This document shows positions 7,801-9,213 of a stretch of 9,213 bases of DNA, one piece after another. The translations under genes and the position numbers were made by a program. Source of the stretch: SIG480 sp045533555 (lineage in GTDB: Bacteria; Bacillota; Clostridia; Oscillospirales; JAAYXM01); contig JAZSHZ010000065.1 in NCBI GenBank assembly GCA_045533555.1, forward strand, positions 1 through 9,213, in the 5' to 3' direction. Below the pieces are notes generated by a model that saw only the letters and a list, made by a program, of their open reading frames with translations, was not told the DNA's origin and did not search any database. Within the stretch, counting starts at the first letter, position 1, and each line of letters starts with the position of its first letter.

Positions 7801-9213
7801 ATATATCGGCGACTATGACTTTTCCGCACCGGATAAGGAAACTGACGGCGCGAAAATCTCCGAGAGAATGAATCCGATTTATGTTGAAGGCGGAGAGAAT
7901 CACACTCTCACTGTCAGAAGCTTTAAAGAAGGCAGAGACGGCGGCGCAACTCAGTATATAGTGAGCTTCGAGCTTGACTGGCTCGTAAACGAGCCGGAGC
8001 TCGGTGCTGTTTCGATGTCGGCTGAAGACGATGAGCTCATAATCGGCGAAAAGACCAATATGGTTGTAACCGGTGATATGGGTATCGGCAAAGCATATCG
8101 CTTCGGTCTTAACCAGGGCTATGTGGCGGATGAAGGAAACTATGTTGTGCTTTCAAGTGATAATGAGTCTGTCATCAGAATTGTTGACGGCGTGCCGACT
8201 GCGGTCGGAGAGGGAATTGCAACAGTTTCAGCTGATGTATATTATAAGGGCGAGAAGGTATTATCTCCCGAGCCCGTGAGCATCACGGTTCTTGCTCCTG
8301 CGTTTACGGAGGTTGTGCTTTCGGCAGAGAAACAGACCTTTGAACCTTTCAGCGAGGGCTGCGGAATAACCGTGAAGGCATATAACTCCAAGGGCGAGGA
8401 GCTGGTTATCCCCGAGGGCGGAGTAAGCTTTGAAAGCTCTGACAGCGCAGTTGCGACAGTTTCCGAAAACGGATTTATAACTCCGCTTGCCGCCTCAAAT
8501 GAAACCTGCGAAATCACGGCAACGGTTACGATTGACGGCCTTGTCCGTCATGGAGCGCTTGCGGTAACCGTTCGTGAAGGTAAGGTTGCCTCGACCTACT
8601 ATACAGAAGAAAGAGTGGCAAACGCAAGAGAAAATATCGGCACCTATAAATGGGCTAAGAGCGAAAAAGAAAGCGCGGTCAAGAATGCAGATAAATATCT
8701 CCCGTATGTAGACGCGATTTACGATATGATTCACTCGCAGGGAATTCTGCGCTCGAACTTCGTCGGTGTCAAAGCGGATCCCGAGTTCCGTTATTGCCGC
8801 TATTGCGGAGAAGACCTTGTTGTTAAATACAACCGTTTCCCGTGGGCAATGAATCCGTTGAACCGCCCGTGGAAGATTCAGTGTCCGGAGTGTAAGAGAA
8901 CCTTCCCGAGTAACGATTTTGAAAGCTTCTATGAAAACGGACTTAACGAGCATGGCGAGTTTGACAGAACGTATGCTCTTGAGCAGAACGGAATTCTCTG
9001 CGGTCGCGGTGAGCGCGATCCGGAGACCGGCAAATACGTTGTTTATGAGCAGTTTGCCGATAATCCGTATGGCTACGGAGACGCGAACGGAAACCTTTTC
9101 AATGAGACTTATCCGGAGCTTTACACCCCCGACAATGCAGCTTACGGCATTGACCGGCGCACAAAGGACCCGATAACTCACGCTTGGGGAGATTTTGAGC
9201 TTCCGCACGCAGG
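4826..9213 (+). CDS. Very large secreted multi-domain protein, probable heparinase II/III-family polysaccharide lyase (3' end outside window)
   Basis: The frame is open from ATG 4826 to the window edge, 1462 complete codons with no stop. Residues 1-24 are a signal peptide (VAFA cleavage). Residues ~30-206 are the module shared with the protein at 970. Big_2-like domains lie at ~207-295 and 298-385. Residues ~387-610 resemble a CBM4/9 domain (ENLFTRNGVRHGEFENS, LEKGKIYEFSGNI, FHEVTFNEVEL). Three more Big_2-like domains span ~612-880 (YYESSNPGVVSVDENGKVIA). Residues ~880-1056 are another carbohydrate-binding-like domain (VYLDGKYIGDYDF). Two Big_2-like domains follow (1059-1252). From ~1258 the sequence (YYTEERVANARENI) resembles the helical start of heparinase II/III-family lyases, which cleave uronic-acid polysaccharides by beta-elimination. 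Cys1324/Cys1327 and Cys1353/Cys1356 form two CxxC pairs, suggesting a zinc-ribbon-like site. The catalytic centre lies beyond the window, so lyase activity is inferred from memory of family sequences. Confidence 0.88.
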   Translation, partial: MKKGLSLLLAICMVISLLPSVAFAASATDEKFVYSFQSKDVTDAAASAQWTDVSMYPTYEKTGDTYMFVEANNHSSDSWGKGFNSGYICHNLRAGRLAVYKIKLPRAGEFDVAFKYWDKNGGIYDMYILPVGSETYASADAELSAVGKKLVTPVITGIDHTTKGSKIKSETGSFVAESAGEYYVAFKATTAGYIRGVELTLTLTTKLGEVSIALNESEIHVGEYAYATVEAKNNHGSPFALDDAEITYISSNESVAKADAKGEIVAISEGETEISAKVTANGVTITSPGAKLKVLSYEVPSSIPELAFTFPQGFIHKGDSVKVRIVDSEGKAYSGISYEYKIEDTSVAEEENGVFTAKKPGKTSVDVIATLGEETREFTFDLIVTGENLFTRNGVRHGEFENSIYFTDKSNKGVSASNTLWSVTRDEKRDTFDYEIKFGISPITGKPTNIFRAILNDVPPAKPSGANKMVWLQQGTAVNAEGEHSGQVLLEKGKIYEFSGNISLENVKTPTTVTLIVNFFADGSVSAYRKLSLNELFYENTESDQSWTTFSSTPVYVNWDYKKHLNANATVQSKMPLDGAGFDVLFSEMSFHEVTFNEVELLLSGTTEGAKTYDTFETTVKNLSNTGKEIKFGNETEKPEIVYSSSNPVVARVNELGIVTVVSDGECEIYADVTIGDTTVRGVLPISVSGLEVMFESIRAEAENSSLSVGDTTQIDVKLYNTDMSEASDEGITWYYESSNPGVVSVDENGKVIAKAPGTAEISVFAKIEKVMTKDSVTITVSDSSPLASASVKGTNIVEQGYSVSLAATALHESGNAADISTCEVSFALAEDAPEGIISVSEDGTVTGLALGTSYVVAKVTKGNTVYSKPYEIEVTEVVPKDHFIDFSARNATAENIITTHATIEEDGYYLDREKTSQTVISNCDNGKKDCYNLAYAMYSKITKIADSAKTNTVEADTAIVFPVKYSGWYEPVFTGLPMLTSGYAHVYLDGKYIGDYDFSAPDKETDGAKISERMNPIYVEGGENHTLTVRSFKEGRDGGATQYIVSFELDWLVNEPELGAVSMSAEDDELIIGEKTNMVVTGDMGIGKAYRFGLNQGYVADEGNYVVLSSDNESVIRIVDGVPTAVGEGIATVSADVYYKGEKVLSPEPVSITVLAPAFTEVVLSAEKQTFEPFSEGCGITVKAYNSKGEELVIPEGGVSFESSDSAVATVSENGFITPLAASNETCEITATVTIDGLVRHGALAVTVREGKVASTYYTEERVANARENIGTYKWAKSEKESAVKNADKYLPYVDAIYDMIHSQGILRSNFVGVKADPEFRYCRYCGEDLVVKYNRFPWAMNPLNRPWKIQCPECKRTFPSNDFESFYENGLNEHGEFDRTYALEQNGILCGRGERDPETGKYVVYEQFADNPYGYGDANGNLFNETYPELYTPDNAAYGIDRRTKDPITHAWGDFELPHA
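4913..5443 (+). other. Shared beta-rich module, copy C (residues ~30-206 of the protein at 4826)
   Basis: The landmarks FVYSF, SGYICHNLRA, VYKIKLPRAGEFDVAF, YDMYILPVG, GSFVAESAGEYYVAF and IRGVELTLT occur in the same order as in the two copies in the protein at 970. The AE-x-AGE-YY segment is closest to copy A. Its position directly after the signal peptide matches copy A. Confidence 0.65.

Noticed and set aside
8495..9208. 237-codon open frame on the minus strand at the window edge
   Set aside because: It is opposite the lyase-like region, whose plus-strand translation has strong family-like motifs and CxxC pairs. The antisense translation has no recognisable motif.
1..9213. CRISPR array, tRNA, rRNA, transposase or phage genes
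   Set aside because: No regularly spaced repeats, cloverleaf-like genes or transposase or integrase motifs were seen on either strand. The only DNA-level repeats are the short elements listed.

Overview
The window looks like chromosomal DNA from a Clostridia-type Firmicute, most likely an anaerobic gut or rumen Oscillospiraceae/Ruminococcaceae relative. This is inferred from strong AGGAGG-type ribosome binding sites, Gram-positive signal peptides, an S-layer-homology (SLH) protein, bacterial Ig-like (Big_2) domain arrays and moderate GC with AT-rich promoters. The theme is secreted, multi-domain, glycan-directed proteins and one regulator.

Layout. (1) Bases 1-703 (+) hold the C-terminal end of an SLH-domain cell-surface protein: a low-complexity Pro/Ser/Thr/Gly linker and three SLH repeats. 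A 35-bp repeat element lies in frame at two of its domain junctions. The gene ends at a strong hairpin terminator (718-748). (2) Bases 749-969 are intergenic, with two dispersed-repeat-like pieces (761-790 and 805-835, the latter a diverged third copy of the 35-bp element) followed by a promoter and ribosome binding site. (3) Bases 970-3630 (+) encode an 886-residue secreted protein. It has two copies of a roughly 180-residue beta-rich module, Big_2-like domains and InlB/Flg_new-type repeats, and no visible catalytic domain. (4) A symmetrical hairpin at 3641-3676 serves as a two-way terminator between this gene and the convergent regulator. (5) Bases 3687-4655 (-) encode an AraC-family regulator with an N-terminal cupin-like sensor domain. 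(6) Bases 4656-4825 are a divergent promoter region. (7) Bases 4826-9213 (+) are the first 1462 codons of a very large secreted protein that runs off the window. It carries the shared module at its N-terminus, a CBM4/9-like domain, another carbohydrate-binding-like domain and about seven Big_2-like domains, then enters what looks like the N-terminal part of a heparinase II/III-family polysaccharide lyase with a four-cysteine motif.

Working model (inference). The AraC-type protein senses a sugar and controls its divergent neighbour, a giant extracellular polysaccharide-lyase candidate. The 970-3630 protein shares the module and may be a non-catalytic glycan-binding partner. Neither secreted protein shows an SLH or sortase anchor in the part visible here, so attachment to the cell, if any, is either in the unseen C-terminus of the large protein or by binding to glycan.

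The most unusual features are the in-frame insertion of a short hairpin-forming repeat element into the SLH gene and the module of uncertain family shared by both secreted proteins on either side of the regulator.
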